DNA from: Butyrivibrio fibrisolvens
GTDB taxonomy: Bacteria; Bacillota; Clostridia; Lachnospirales; Lachnospiraceae
Reading direction: 5' to 3'
DNA: 64,000 bases
NCBI RefSeq assembly: GCF_023206215.1
Contig: NZ_CP065800.1
Coordinates: 3,720,001 to 3,784,000, forward strand
The notes under the pieces: generated by a model
The model's database searches: none
What the model was told of the DNA's origin: nothing
The model's input: only the letters and a program-made list of their open reading frames with translations
Made by a program: the position numbers and the translations under genes
Part shown: piece by piece, positions 1 through 9,213 of the stretch
Layout: the number at the start of each line of letters is the position of its first letter
How positions within the stretch are numbered: the first letter of the stretch is position 1

Positions 1-1317
1 GGATGTAGATCCATTGGACTCAAATGTCTCTGATACGGCACGGATTGCATAAGGGAACTCTTCTACTGAAGGAAGTACTGGAAGAAGAGCACGCTCAGCA
101 AGAGCTCCATGTCCGATCTCACGACGTCCCGGTCCTCTTGAAACCTTAGTCTCACCTACAGAGTAAGCGGGGAAATTGTACTGGTGTATATATCTCTTCT
201 CTGTAACGAAAGGATCAAGGCCTTCTACTCTCTGAGCCTCTGAAAGGGGAGCGAGTGTTACTACGTCACAGATCTGAGTCTGTCCACGAGTGAACATAGC
301 AGAGCCATGTACTCTAGGTATAAGATCGATCTCAGCTGAAAGAGGTCTGATCTGTGTGATCTCACGTCCATCAGGTCTCTTGTGATCTTTGAGGATCATC
401 TTACGAACAGTCTTCTTCTCATACTGATATACAGCATCGCCTACGAAAGCTGCCCATTCTTCATTCTCAGCAAAACGAGGATCTGCAAGGATCTTCTCTG
501 TTACATCATCCATGTTCTTGTCTCTGACCATCTTGTCGTCAGTAAATACAAGATTCTCCATCTCTTCAGGAGTTACGATAGTCTTGATCGCATCAAAGAT
601 CTCCTGAGGAACTGCTGCAGAAACATAAGGCTGCTTCTCTTTACCTATCTCAGCAACGATAGAGTTGATGAAATTAACAACCTGCTTGTTGACAGCATCT
701 GCTTCATAGATGTATCTGATCATATCCTGCTCAGGAACTTCCTTAGCTCCGGCTTCGATCATGATAACCTTCTCAGCAGTAGAAGCAACTGTAAGCTTCA
801 TATCTCCGTTGTCCCACTGTTCCTGTGAAGGATTGATGATCATCTGTCCGTCAACAAGACCGATCTGTGTAGATGCACAAGGACCATCCCATGGAATATC
901 AGAAATAGCTACAGCAATGGATGATCCGATCATTGCAACAAGCTCAGGCCTGCATGCAGGATCAACTGCCATAACCATGTTCTCAACAGTTACGTCATTT
1001 CTCATATCCTTAGGGAAAAGAGGTCTCATAGGACGGTCGATCATACGGTCTGTAAGGATCGCGTTCTCTGATGGCTTAGCCTCTCTTTTATTAAATCCGC
1101 CCGGGAATTTACCGATTGAATAGAACTTCTCACTGTACTCGATGTTAAGTGGGAAGAAATCAACACCGTCACGAGGTGCCTTAGCTTCTGTTGCTGTGCA
1201 AAGAAGTGTTGTATCGCCATACTGAACGAAAGCGCATCCGTTTGCCTGTTTACCAACCTTGCCTATCTCAACCTTGAGAGTACGTCCGGCAAGATCCATT
1301 GTGTAAGTTTTTACCAT
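1..1317 (-). CDS. pnp: polyribonucleotide nucleotidyltransferase (PNPase), 3' end outside window
   Basis: Phosphorolytic 3'-5' exoribonuclease that degrades mRNA with phosphate, releasing nucleoside diphosphates, normally in the cytosolic degradosome. The visible 439 residues start MVKTYTMDLAGRTLKVEIG and contain FFPLNIEYSEKFYSIGKFPG and DRPMRPLFP, typical of the first RNase PH domain and what follows it. The family is about 700 residues, so the second RNase PH core and the KH-S1 RNA-binding tail lie beyond base 1. The start at 1317 follows a good AGAAGGAG site. It lies downstream of rpsO with an intercistronic terminator between, the usual bacterial arrangement. Identification is secure. Confidence 0.95.
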   Translation of the reverse strand, partial: MVKTYTMDLAGRTLKVEIGKVGKQANGCAFVQYGDTTLLCTATEAKAPRDGVDFFPLNIEYSEKFYSIGKFPGGFNKREAKPSENAILTDRMIDRPMRPLFPKDMRNDVTVENMVMAVDPACRPELVAMIGSSIAVAISDIPWDGPCASTQIGLVDGQMIINPSQEQWDNGDMKLTVASTAEKVIMIEAGAKEVPEQDMIRYIYEADAVNKQVVNFINSIVAEIGKEKQPYVSAAVPQEIFDAIKTIVTPEEMENLVFTDDKMVRDKNMDDVTEKILADPRFAENEEWAAFVGDAVYQYEKKTVRKMILKDHKRPDGREITQIRPLSAEIDLIPRVHGSAMFTRGQTQICDVVTLAPLSEAQRVEGLDPFVTEKRYIHQYNFPAYSVGETKVSRGPGRREIGHGALAERALLPVLPSVEEFPYAIRAVSETFESNGSTS

Positions 1318-1441
1318 TTTTTCTCCTTCTTGTGCTGCTCATCCGCAATCCCCGTTTTTCAGAGGCGCGTGTGCAGTACTCTTCTTCTCTTTTCTTCTAC
1401 TATATTTACGGCTTATTCAAAATTTCTGATATAAGCAAAAA

Positions 1442-1474
1442 GGCAGGGACAACTGAAGATACAGTCTCCCCGCC
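1442..1474 (-). terminator. rpsO-pnp intercistronic terminator
   Basis: On the minus strand GGCGGGGA pairs with TCCCTGCC (one G-U pair) around a 17-nt loop and is followed by five U. It sits between rpsO and pnp, so it would limit read-through into pnp. Confidence 0.7.
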
Positions 1475-1487
1475 CTTGTGAACAGAA

Positions 1488-1754
1488 TTACTTTCTAAGA
1501 CCAAGTTCCTGGATCAGCTTACGATATCTCTCAATATCCTTTGCCTTAAGGTATCCAAGAAGATTACGTCTCTGACCAACCATCTTAAGAAGACCACGTC
1601 TTGAGTGGTGATCCTTAGGGTTCTTGTCAAGGTGAGCATTGAGCTCAGCGATTCTCTCTGTGAGAACTGCTACCTGTACTTCCGGTGATCCTGTATCACC
1701 AGGCTTTACAGCGTACTTGTTGATAATCTCTGTTTTCTTTTCCTTTGAAATCAT
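1488..1754 (-). CDS. rpsO: 30S ribosomal protein S15
   Basis: Primary 16S rRNA-binding protein of the small-subunit platform. At 88 residues it is the normal family length. It starts [20 protein letters not shown] and has the conserved [20 protein letters not shown] core followed by [13 protein letters not shown]. The start at 1754 has an AAGGAG site. A promoter-like pair lies about 110 bases upstream, leaving a leader long enough for S15 autoregulation, though I cannot identify a specific S15-binding fold. Followed by pnp. Confidence 0.98.
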   Translation of the reverse strand: MISKEKKTEIINKYAVKPGDTGSPEVQVAVLTERIAELNAHLDKNPKDHHSRRGLLKMVGQRRNLLGYLKAKDIERYRKLIQELGLRK

Positions 1755-1863
1755 TTCTTTTCTCCTTTATACAAGTCGCCTGTTACCGGGTCCGGGTCGG
1801 AGATCCATAAACCAGGTAAAGGTCATTTCTATTATGCCCTTAAAATATAAGGACAGCTATTTA

Positions 1864-1892
1864 AACTTATCACATCTAGAACAAATTGTAAA
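1864..1892 (-). promoter_or_regulatory. candidate rpsO promoter
   Basis: Minus-strand TTTACA (1887-1892), a 17-nt spacer and TAAGTT (1864-1869). It would start transcription near 1857 and give a ~100-nt leader ahead of rpsO. The -10 is imperfect. Confidence 0.4.
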
Positions 1893-1943
1893 GTATCTTT
1901 TGATTTATCGTATTTTATTTATGAATCTTGCTTATATGTATCC

Positions 1944-2894
1944 CTACTCGCTCCAATTATGTTTAGATGTTTCCATATTGTGGTGATATATTCTTCCATT
2001 CTCTACGTCACTGCTCATCTGTGCTTTGAGCTCATCTATACCGTTAAACTTCATTTCAGGTCTTTTGAATGACAGAAGTGATACAGAGATATCCTTATCA
2101 TAAAGATCTCCCGAAAAGTCATACAGATATGTTTCAGATACAACAACGTCTTCATCTGTAATAGTCGGTTTAGTACCAATATTGGTCATACCTCTGAGTA
2201 TCTTATCTCCAACATGGACTACAGAATAATATACACCGTTTGGCGGAAGGAGCTTTTCTTTAGAAGGTATTACATTGACTGTAGGAATACCTATCGTACG
2301 TCCAAGGGCACGTCCGTGGCTTACAACACCGTGTATTGTATATGGGCATCCGAGTAGTCTTGCAACCTTTTCCATATTGCCATTAGTAACTTCCTGCCTT
2401 ATAAGGGTTGAACTGACTTCTTTGCCCTCAAGCTCGACCTTGTCAATAAAATGTGTCTCAAAATCATATTCCTTGCCAAGAGCCGAAAGGAGCTTCCAGT
2501 CACCTCTTCCTTTATCTCCAAATGAAACGTCCATTCCTGCTGCAACATACTTAGCACCCATCTGGTCCACAAGATAACGCTTTACAAACTCCTCAGGACT
2601 TGTAGCTGCAGTCTGTTCATTCATAGGGAACTCTATCAGAACATCTATACCATTTTGCAAGAACCATTCTCTTTTTTCTTCTCTTGTAGTAAGTCCGGGA
2701 ACTACATGTCCTGCAAAAAAAGATGCCGGAGACGGATCAAAAGTAAAGATCACAGTCTTTCTTCCGTTATTCTTCTCCTCTATAAGGTCTGACAGCAGTT
2801 TCCTGTGGCCTTTGTGTATTCCGTCGAATTTGCCGATAGCAATTGCTGACGGACCTTCTATATGAAAATCAGTTGTATCCTTTATTATTTCCAT
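1944..2894 (-). CDS. ribF: bifunctional riboflavin kinase / FAD synthetase
   Basis: Makes FMN from riboflavin and then FAD. The N-terminal nucleotidyltransferase domain shows GKFDGIHKGHRKLL and the C-terminal riboflavin kinase domain shows RTIGIPTVNV and PPNGVYY. I start it at the ATG at 2894 (MEIIKDTTDF), giving 316 residues, the usual length. The open frame runs 26 codons further upstream, but that part is unlike the family. It follows truB on the same strand, a common Firmicutes pairing, and is followed by the rpsO leader. Confidence 0.95.
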   Translation of the reverse strand: MEIIKDTTDFHIEGPSAIAIGKFDGIHKGHRKLLSDLIEEKNNGRKTVIFTFDPSPASFFAGHVVPGLTTREEKREWFLQNGIDVLIEFPMNEQTAATSPEEFVKRYLVDQMGAKYVAAGMDVSFGDKGRGDWKLLSALGKEYDFETHFIDKVELEGKEVSSTLIRQEVTNGNMEKVARLLGCPYTIHGVVSHGRALGRTIGIPTVNVIPSKEKLLPPNGVYYSVVHVGDKILRGMTNIGTKPTITDEDVVVSETYLYDFSGDLYDKDISVSLLSFKRPEMKFNGIDELKAQMSSDVENGRIYHHNMETSKHNWSE

Positions 2895-3016
2895 TGTTTT
2901 TCTACTTTCAGTAAATATATAGTAAACTCTGAATTTATCTCGAGCTATCCATGCACTTCCATACATTCCCAATTACACGATGTAATATGGACGCATCTTC
3001 TAACACGCTCATATTG

Positions 3017-3982
3017 TTATGGAGTATAGAAATTCTTATCAACGCAGAAACGCTTTATCTTTGCATTGTATTTATAAACTCCAAAAAACAAACCGTCCTG
3101 ATCATATACACGAACTCTTGTTCCATCCTCGTACATCGCATCCTTTTTCTGAGAATCCTGTGCTTTGTCAGGCTCTGCATCGCAGATATCCATAACCGTA
3201 AAAGGATTGCCGTTCTCTATAAGCTTACAGCAAGAGCTCTTTACATGAACACTATCAAGATCCTTAAAGAAGTCTTCCACAGGAACCACCACATCATTTA
3301 CTTTATCTTCATCACGGAGCTTCTCAAGCTGTCCAAGCGTGATGGCGGTATCAAGGTGAAAGCTTCCAACAGCAGTTCGTGTAAGATGTGCCATCGCACC
3401 GCCGCATCCAAGCCTAAGACCTATATCATTACAAAGTGTACGGATATAGGTTCCTTTACTGCACCTGACTTCCATTGTAAACTCATGCCTATCGGCAAGG
3501 TGGCTTGTATCAAGGATCGAAATAGAATCAATATGTATCCTTCTAGGCTTTCTCTCTATCTCCTTGCCTTGTCTTGCAAGTTCATAGAGCTTCTTGCCTC
3601 CAACTTTGATCGCAGAATACATAGGCGGAATCTGATCATAGTCACCGACAAAAGCCTGTGCCGCCTCATTAAGAGCATCTACATCAGGTATAGTATCCTC
3701 AGGATACTCTCTAATAACTGTTCCTGTCATATCCTGGGTATCAGTTTCTACTCCGAGCCTGCATACAGCTATATACTCTTTGGTATGATCTGTCAGCTCT
3801 TCAACAAGCTTGGTACCGCTTCCTACGCAGCAGACAAGGACACCTACGGCTTCGGGATCAAGTGTTCCCGTATGCCCTATCTTCTTCATCTTAAGGATTC
3901 CACGCATCTTGGCAACTACGTCATTAGATGTAAATCCCGGTTCTTTATATATATTTATAAGACCATTATAATTATTAGCCAT
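3017..3982 (-). CDS. truB: tRNA pseudouridine(55) synthase
   Basis: Converts U55 of tRNAs to pseudouridine in the T-loop. The protein has 321 residues. It contains GHTGTLDPEAVGVL with the catalytic Asp, then DQIPPMYSAIKVGGKKLYE and CSKGTYIRTLCNDIG; the C-terminal ~80 residues fit a PUA-like RNA-binding domain. It lies between nrnA and ribF in the conserved rbfA-nrnA-truB-ribF order. A long open frame on the opposite strand here is only a shadow. Confidence 0.97.
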   Translation of the reverse strand: MANNYNGLINIYKEPGFTSNDVVAKMRGILKMKKIGHTGTLDPEAVGVLVCCVGSGTKLVEELTDHTKEYIAVCRLGVETDTQDMTGTVIREYPEDTIPDVDALNEAAQAFVGDYDQIPPMYSAIKVGGKKLYELARQGKEIERKPRRIHIDSISILDTSHLADRHEFTMEVRCSKGTYIRTLCNDIGLRLGCGGAMAHLTRTAVGSFHLDTAITLGQLEKLRDEDKVNDVVVPVEDFFKDLDSVHVKSSCCKLIENGNPFTVMDICDAEPDKAQDSQKKDAMYEDGTRVRVYDQDGLFFGVYKYNAKIKRFCVDKNFYTP

Positions 3983-4080
3983 AAAAACCTTTCAAAAGAT
4001 ATTATTTTAATCAGCCAGATCATTACTAAATTTAATCTGATCATGAATGAGTCGCAGCACTAATCTCTTGTGCCACAAAA

Positions 4081-4105
4081 GGGGAACGACTGTTCATCGT
4101 TCCCC
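4081..4105 (-). terminator. nrnA-truB intergenic hairpin (weak terminator)
   Basis: A perfect 9-bp inverted repeat (GGGGAACGA / TCGTTCCCC) with a 7-base loop lies just after the nrnA stop. On the minus strand only four U follow, so it is probably a partial terminator. Confidence 0.5.
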
Positions 4106-4113
4106 TATCATTA

Positions 4114-5064
4114 TCACTGCATAAGTTCTTCAATCTTTGAAATCACTTTTGCAAAAATATCTTCAAGATCTCCCTGCATTGTGATTCCGGCAGCTCTGTC
4201 ATGTCCGCCACCACCGAAGCTTTCGGCAACTTTGGCAACATTGACAGATCCATCACTTCTAAGAGAAAGTTTGTACTCATTTTCTGAAAGCTGATGTGCA
4301 TAAAGTGAACATCCTACGCCTACAGTGAGCTTGAGCTGACTTACAATTCCTTCAAGATCGCTTCCCTTGGCATTATACTCATTCAGGGTTTTAAGATCTG
4401 TTGAAGATACGATAAGTCTTCCATCCAGCATAAGCTTACTGTCAAGAAGCGCTCTTCCCAAAAGCTGCATCTGTGTATATGTCTTTTCGAAAAAGACATG
4501 ATCTATAAGCTTATCGAATTCAAATCCGTAAGTGATCAGCTTACCTGCGATCTCCATTGTCTTTTGTGATGTATCAGAGTATTTGAATACTCCTGTGTCT
4601 GTTACCATTCCTGTATATAATGCCTTAGCAATATCCACGTCGATAACTTCAGGATCCATCACTTCATAACAAAGCTCGCACACACTACTTGCCTCGGGAT
4701 ATATATAATTGACATCTCCGGTACCTTCTTTATTGGATATATGATGATCTATGTTGATCTTTATCTTGGCCTTGTCAAAAAAGGCTTCAGCGCCATCTGT
4801 ACGACCCTTGCCGGTGTCCAGAACTATAAATGCATCATAACTATCAACATCTGTTTCAAAACTTGTATTAACATCAGAAGTTCCGGTAAGGAACGAATAC
4901 ACTTCCGGTATCTCCTGAAGGAATACATCAATTCTGGCAGCCGGATATACCTTCTTAAGGTACAGATACATTCCAATACATGAGCCTACACAGTCACCAT
5001 CAGGTCTTACATGCCCAGTGATTCCTATAGTCTTAGCGCTTCCGATAACTTCTTCAATTCTCAT
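4114..5064 (-). CDS. nrnA: DHH/DHHA1 phosphoesterase, NrnA-type oligoribonuclease / pAp phosphatase
   Basis: Degrades 2-5 nt RNA and dephosphorylates pAp in Firmicutes that lack Orn. The 316-residue protein shows the family metal motifs in order: HVRPDGDCVGS near the N-terminus, VLDTGKG, the diagnostic DHH in INIDHHISN, and the C-terminal DHHA1 loop ESFGGGGHDRAAG. The start overlaps the end of rbfA by 11 bases, suggesting translational coupling. Activity towards c-di-AMP-derived pApA is possible for the family but cannot be judged here. Confidence 0.92.
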   Translation of the reverse strand: MRIEEVIGSAKTIGITGHVRPDGDCVGSCIGMYLYLKKVYPAARIDVFLQEIPEVYSFLTGTSDVNTSFETDVDSYDAFIVLDTGKGRTDGAEAFFDKAKIKINIDHHISNKEGTGDVNYIYPEASSVCELCYEVMDPEVIDVDIAKALYTGMVTDTGVFKYSDTSQKTMEIAGKLITYGFEFDKLIDHVFFEKTYTQMQLLGRALLDSKLMLDGRLIVSSTDLKTLNEYNAKGSDLEGIVSQLKLTVGVGCSLYAHQLSENEYKLSLRSDGSVNVAKVAESFGGGGHDRAAGITMQGDLEDIFAKVISKIEELMQ

Positions 5065-5461
5065 CTTCTTCCTCTATTTCCTCATCACCACGAGCAGCTC
5101 TTACTTCATTATCATGAGCTGTAACTTCATCGATCTTCTTGGTCATGTCAATAGCATATTCTATTGAATCATCCATTATGAATCGAAGCTGTGGTGTATT
5201 ACGAAGATTAATAGTACGCGCAAGTGTAGAACGTATATATCCGGAAGCACTTGAAAGTCCTTCCATGGTCTGCTGGCGATCTTCGTCGTTGCCAAGGACA
5301 CTAACCCATATCTTACAGGTCTTAAGATCCGGAGCAACCTCGACATCCATTACGGATGTCATAGGGCTGATACGGGGATCCTTGGAAAAACGAATTGCTT
5401 CAGCTACAACCTTCATAACTTCGCCGTTGATACGGCTGTTTTTTATACTGTTTTTTCTCAT
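5054..5461 (-). CDS. rbfA: 30S ribosome-binding factor A
   Basis: Late 30S maturation factor with a single KH-like domain. It has 135 residues, starting MRKNSIKNSRINGEVMKVVA, with KDPRISPMTSVMDVEVAPDL and LRNTPQLRFIMDDSIEYA, all typical. The last ~20 residues are acidic (EEIEEEDEN). It starts four bases after the infB stop with a GAGGGA site, and its end overlaps nrnA. Confidence 0.96.
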   Translation of the reverse strand: MRKNSIKNSRINGEVMKVVAEAIRFSKDPRISPMTSVMDVEVAPDLKTCKIWVSVLGNDEDRQQTMEGLSSASGYIRSTLARTINLRNTPQLRFIMDDSIEYAIDMTKKIDEVTAHDNEVRAARGDEEIEEEDEN

Positions 5462-5465
5462 AAGC

Positions 5466-8400
5466 TTAGTCCCTCGGAACTTCTACCATGATATAAGCTT
5501 CAATGTTATCGCCAACATTCATGCCGTCAAATCCGTCAAATACAAGACCACATTCGTAGCCTTCCTTAACTTCCTTAACATCGTCCTTGAAACGCTTGAG
5601 TGACTTAAGATCGCCTTCGAAGATCATCTCATCGCCTCTTCTTACGCGAACCTTGCAGCCCTTCTGAATGTTACCGTCAAGTACGAATGAACCTGCGATA
5701 TTACCAATAGAAGAAGCCTTGAATATCTGACGAACTTCTGCATGACCTGTGATCTTCTCTTCGTATACAGGAGCAAGCATTCCCTTAAGGGCAGCTTCTA
5801 CATCATCGATAGCCTGATAGATAACCTTATAAAGCTTGATCTCTACGCCTTCGTGCTCAGCCATAGACTTAGCTGTTGCATCAGGTCTTACATCGAAACC
5901 AATGATAATAGCATTAGAAGCAGATGCAAGTGATACATCAGACTCTGTGATAGCACCAACGCCGCCATGGATTACCTTAACCATAACTTCTTCGTTGGAA
6001 AGCTTCATAAGGCTTGCCTTAAGAGCTTCTACAGAACCCTGTACATCCGCCTTGATGATGATATCAAGTTCTTTGAGCTTACCTTCCTCAATCTTTGAGT
6101 ACAGATCATCAAGAGACATCTTAGCCTTAGTCTCTTCGATAAGGTCTTTCTTGTGCTGCTGCATGTAGATGTTAGCATACTGCTTAGCTTCCTTATCGGA
6201 ATCATGAGCTATGAATACTTCACCTGCATTAGGTACGTCTGAAAGACCAAGGATCTCTACCGGCTGTGAAGGAGTTGCTTCCTTAACACGTCTGCCCTTG
6301 TCATCAGCCATAGCACGTACACGGCCTGAGCTAGCTCCTGCAGAGATGAAATCTCCAACATGAAGTGTACCCTTTTGTACCAGTACGTTAGCAACAGGGC
6401 CTCTACCCTTATCAAGCTTGGCCTCAAGTACAAGACCTCTTGCTGTACGGTTAGGATTAGCTTTAAGTTCAAGGATATCTGCTGTAAGAATGATAGTCTC
6501 AAGGAGAGTATCGATTCCCTCGCCGGTCTTAGCTGATACAGGTACGAATTCTGTTGATCCGCCCCAATCTGTAGCTATAAGACCATATTCTGTAAGTTCC
6601 TGCTTAACACGATCAATATTAGCACTTGGCTTATCAATCTTGTTAACAGCTACGATTATTTCGATATTGGCAGCCTTAGCATGGTTGATAGCTTCTACTG
6701 TCTGAGGCATAACACCATCATCTGCAGCTACAACAAGTACTGCGATATCAGTAGAGTTAGCACCACGCATACGCATAGCTGTGAATGCTTCGTGACCGGG
6801 AGTATCAAGGAATGTAACCTTTCTATCCTTGACAGATACCATATAAGCACCGATCTTCTGTGTGATTCCGCCTGCTTCCTTCTCAGTAACAGCTGAATCA
6901 CGGATCTTATCAAGAAGTGATGTCTTACCATGATCGACGTGACCCATTACGCAGACAACAGGAGCTCTTGGTACAAGATCCTTCTCGTCCTCTTCATCCT
7001 CTTTAAGAAGTTCTTCGATAACGTCAACCTGAACTTCCTTCTCACAGATGATGTCATATTCGATTGCAATATTCTCAGCCTCTTCATAAGAAAGAGCTGT
7101 ATTAACTGTAACGATCTGGCCTGCAAGGAAGAGCTTCTTGATGATAACAGATGGCTGCATCTTCATCTTCTCTGCAAGTTCCTTGATAGTAAGGCTTTCA
7201 GGAATAGTAATTGTCTTGATCTGCTCAACAGGCTCCTCTTCCTTCTTGACCTCAGGCTTAATGAAGCGGCCTACGCGCTTGCTGCGTGGCATCTCTTCCT
7301 CTTCATAATCCTTCTTGGTCTTCTTGTCCTTGTCGAATCTACGATCATTGTGACGATTGGACTTCTCTGTAGGTGCATCAGAAGCTGCTGCAAATGAAGC
7401 TCCCTGACCTCCTCTTCCTGCTCCCGGTCTTCCGCCCTGAGAGTTTCTGTCAAAGCTTCTTCCACCGCCCTGACCATTTCTGTCAAATGAAGGTCTTGAA
7501 CCCATGCCGCCCTGGCCCGGTCTTCCACCTTGAGAGTTCCTGTCAAAGCTTCTTCCGCCGCCCTGAGAGTTTCTGTCAAAGTTTCTTCCACCGTTCTGAG
7601 AGTTTCTGTCATTACGATCGTTACGATCGTTTCTGCCCTGACCGTTTCTAAAGCCGCCGGCATTTCTGTCATTTCTGTTCTGCCCCTGTCTGCGATCTTC
7701 AAAGTTTCTGCCCTGATTACCGGAATTCTTGTTATCACGAGGCTGAGCTGACTGATTTGATTCAGTCTGCTTGGTCTCATTAACCTGAGGCTTCTTTACA
7801 TCATTCTTGACATCAGTCTTGACTTCAGTCTTAACTTCAGTCTCAACCTTTGAAGGAGCAGCCTCCTGAGCTTTTGGAGCTGTTTCTGTATTAGCAGGCT
7901 TAACCGGCTGCACATTCTTAGGTGCCGCAGGCTTATCCTCTGTCTTACGAATGTTTGATTCATACTCAAGCTGAGATGGTGCTGTCTTAGGCTTGATAGG
8001 ATGATATACATTCTGGCTTGAAGCAAATGAATTGTTTCTTCCATTCTGGCCATTTCTTCCCTGGCCGTTTCTCTGATTATCAGAACGATCTCTCTTCTGA
8101 TTCTGATTGGATGAGTTATTATGGGATGAACCAAAAGAGTTACCTCTGGCATTTCCCTGATTGCTCACAATAATGATCTTCTTTTTCTTTTTAGGCTGAT
8201 TATCAGCCGCTGCCTGACCGGCCTTTGGTGTTTTATCTGCTGCTATCGTGTTCTTATCTTCCTTTACTTCTTTTTCGCTTTTGTTATCATCTAAGGCACT
8301 ATCTGCAGCCTTAGACTGTGGTGCATTAGATGCACCGTTTTTGCCAAAATGTTTTCTGGCTTTGTCTGCATCATCATCCTCAACAGAACTGGTGGAACGT

Positions 8401-8498
8401 TTTGCAGATTCAACGCCTTTTTCCTGCAAGAAGCTTACAACTTCCTTACTCTCTACTCCAAGCTCCTTAGCAAGTTCGGATATTTTAATCTTTGACAT
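5466..8498 (-). CDS. infB: translation initiation factor IF-2 with very long low-complexity N-terminus
   Basis: GTPase that places initiator tRNA on the 30S subunit. At 1010 residues it is longer than most. An IF2_N module is at residues 1-50. About residues 55-400 are low complexity: Lys/Ala/Glu-rich, then Asn/Gly/Arg/Ser/Phe repeats built on FDRNSQGG. A second IF2_N module follows, then the G domain (GHVDHGKT near 515, [15 protein letters not shown]) and the C-terminal beta-barrel and fMet-tRNA domains. Its start lies inside the ylxQ end (14-base overlap). The repeat section is likely to vary in length between strains. Confidence 0.97.
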   Translation of the reverse strand: MSKIKISELAKELGVESKEVVSFLQEKGVESAKRSTSSVEDDDADKARKHFGKNGASNAPQSKAADSALDDNKSEKEVKEDKNTIAADKTPKAGQAAADNQPKKKKKIIIVSNQGNARGNSFGSSHNNSSNQNQKRDRSDNQRNGQGRNGQNGRNNSFASSQNVYHPIKPKTAPSQLEYESNIRKTEDKPAAPKNVQPVKPANTETAPKAQEAAPSKVETEVKTEVKTDVKNDVKKPQVNETKQTESNQSAQPRDNKNSGNQGRNFEDRRQGQNRNDRNAGGFRNGQGRNDRNDRNDRNSQNGGRNFDRNSQGGGRSFDRNSQGGRPGQGGMGSRPSFDRNGQGGGRSFDRNSQGGRPGAGRGGQGASFAAASDAPTEKSNRHNDRRFDKDKKTKKDYEEEEMPRSKRVGRFIKPEVKKEEEPVEQIKTITIPESLTIKELAEKMKMQPSVIIKKLFLAGQIVTVNTALSYEEAENIAIEYDIICEKEVQVDVIEELLKEDEEDEKDLVPRAPVVCVMGHVDHGKTSLLDKIRDSAVTEKEAGGITQKIGAYMVSVKDRKVTFLDTPGHEAFTAMRMRGANSTDIAVLVVAADDGVMPQTVEAINHAKAANIEIIVAVNKIDKPSANIDRVKQELTEYGLIATDWGGSTEFVPVSAKTGEGIDTLLETIILTADILELKANPNRTARGLVLEAKLDKGRGPVANVLVQKGTLHVGDFISAGASSGRVRAMADDKGRRVKEATPSQPVEILGLSDVPNAGEVFIAHDSDKEAKQYANIYMQQHKKDLIEETKAKMSLDDLYSKIEEGKLKELDIIIKADVQGSVEALKASLMKLSNEEVMVKVIHGGVGAITESDVSLASASNAIIIGFDVRPDATAKSMAEHEGVEIKLYKVIYQAIDDVEAALKGMLAPVYEEKITGHAEVRQIFKASSIGNIAGSFVLDGNIQKGCKVRVRRGDEMIFEGDLKSLKRFKDDVKEVKEGYECGLVFDGFDGMNVGDNIEAYIMVEVPRD

Positions 8499-8832
8499 TC
8501 GTTTCCCCTCCGTTCTGTTCTATGGTCTGCAGTTTCTGTAAAAGAGCTTTGGCAAGCCCCTGATCAGTGATCGCCAGGCTGCTCCGCTCCGATTTGCCTA
8601 TCGAAAGCCCCAGAAGGTCTTTCTGTCCGAAGACTTGGACCGTTACATTATGGGACTTACATTTGTTTAGCATTTCTTTCCTTGTATTGTCTGAAGCGTC
8701 AAGACTTACTATTACAAGCTTCGCCTTGCCCGACTGGATATTCTGAAGGGTTCCGGTCTCACCGGAAGTCACCTTACCGGCCTTCATGCACAAGCCCAGG
8801 AAAGAATAGATTCCTTGTTCTTCTTTGGTCAT
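8485..8832 (-). CDS. L7Ae-family RNA-binding protein (YlxQ-like)
   Basis: A 115-residue L7Ae/L30e-fold protein; relatives bind kink-turn RNA. Seen: [19 protein letters not shown] at the N-terminus, then [18 protein letters not shown], typical of the nusA-operon L7Ae-like protein of Firmicutes. It overlaps ylxR by 4 bases and infB by 14, so the three genes are translationally coupled. The specific RNA partner is unknown. Confidence 0.9.
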   Translation of the reverse strand: MTKEEQGIYSFLGLCMKAGKVTSGETGTLQNIQSGKAKLVIVSLDASDNTRKEMLNKCKSHNVTVQVFGQKDLLGLSIGKSERSSLAITDQGLAKALLQKLQTIEQNGGETNVKD

Positions 8833-9092
8833 GTTCCTAAAAGCTCCTTCTCCAGCGCATCATATATTTCAGCGTTGATACTTTGTTTAAAAGAACGTTC
8901 AAGCCCTTTGCTCTTACGGGCTTTTGCAAGACACTCAGCATTATTGCAAATATATGCGCCCCTGCCGTTTTGTCTGCCCGTCTTATCAAGAACCAGCTCG
9001 CCTTCCGGCGTCTTTATGATCCTTATCAGTTCTTTTTTTTCTTTCATCTCACCGCATCCGATACATTGACGCATCGGTATCTTTTTTGCCAT
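8829..9092 (-). CDS. ylxR: YlxR-family protein (RNase P modulator RnpM family)
   Basis: A small basic protein of 87 residues with MRQCIGCGEMKEKKELIRI, then GRGAYICNNAECLAKARK, the hallmarks of the DUF448/YlxR fold. Relatives have been described as nucleic-acid-binding proteins that modulate RNase P. It lies between nusA and the L7Ae-like gene, as in most Firmicutes. The preceding gap to nusA (9093-9213) is AT-rich with nothing I can assign. Confidence 0.93.
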   Translation of the reverse strand: MAKKIPMRQCIGCGEMKEKKELIRIIKTPEGELVLDKTGRQNGRGAYICNNAECLAKARKSKGLERSFKQSINAEIYDALEKELLGT

Positions 9093-9213
9093 TCAGACTC
9101 CTTTATTGTTACCGAAACAAGTTTATATCAAATCCAGATAACTTATTTCGAATAATACTGATTTGAAATATTTATTTTAATAAATATTCATCCCTAAAAA
9201 AGGAAACGAAACA

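Noticed and set aside
2951..4063. 370-codon open frame on the plus strand opposite truB and the ribF upstream region
   Set aside because: Antisense to a clear truB gene; composition is that of a reversed coding strand, with no recognisable motif and no ribosome site.
7271..7780. 169-codon frame in the infB repeat region
   Set aside because: Alternate frame of the low-complexity FDRNSQGG section; repetitive DNA keeps all frames open.
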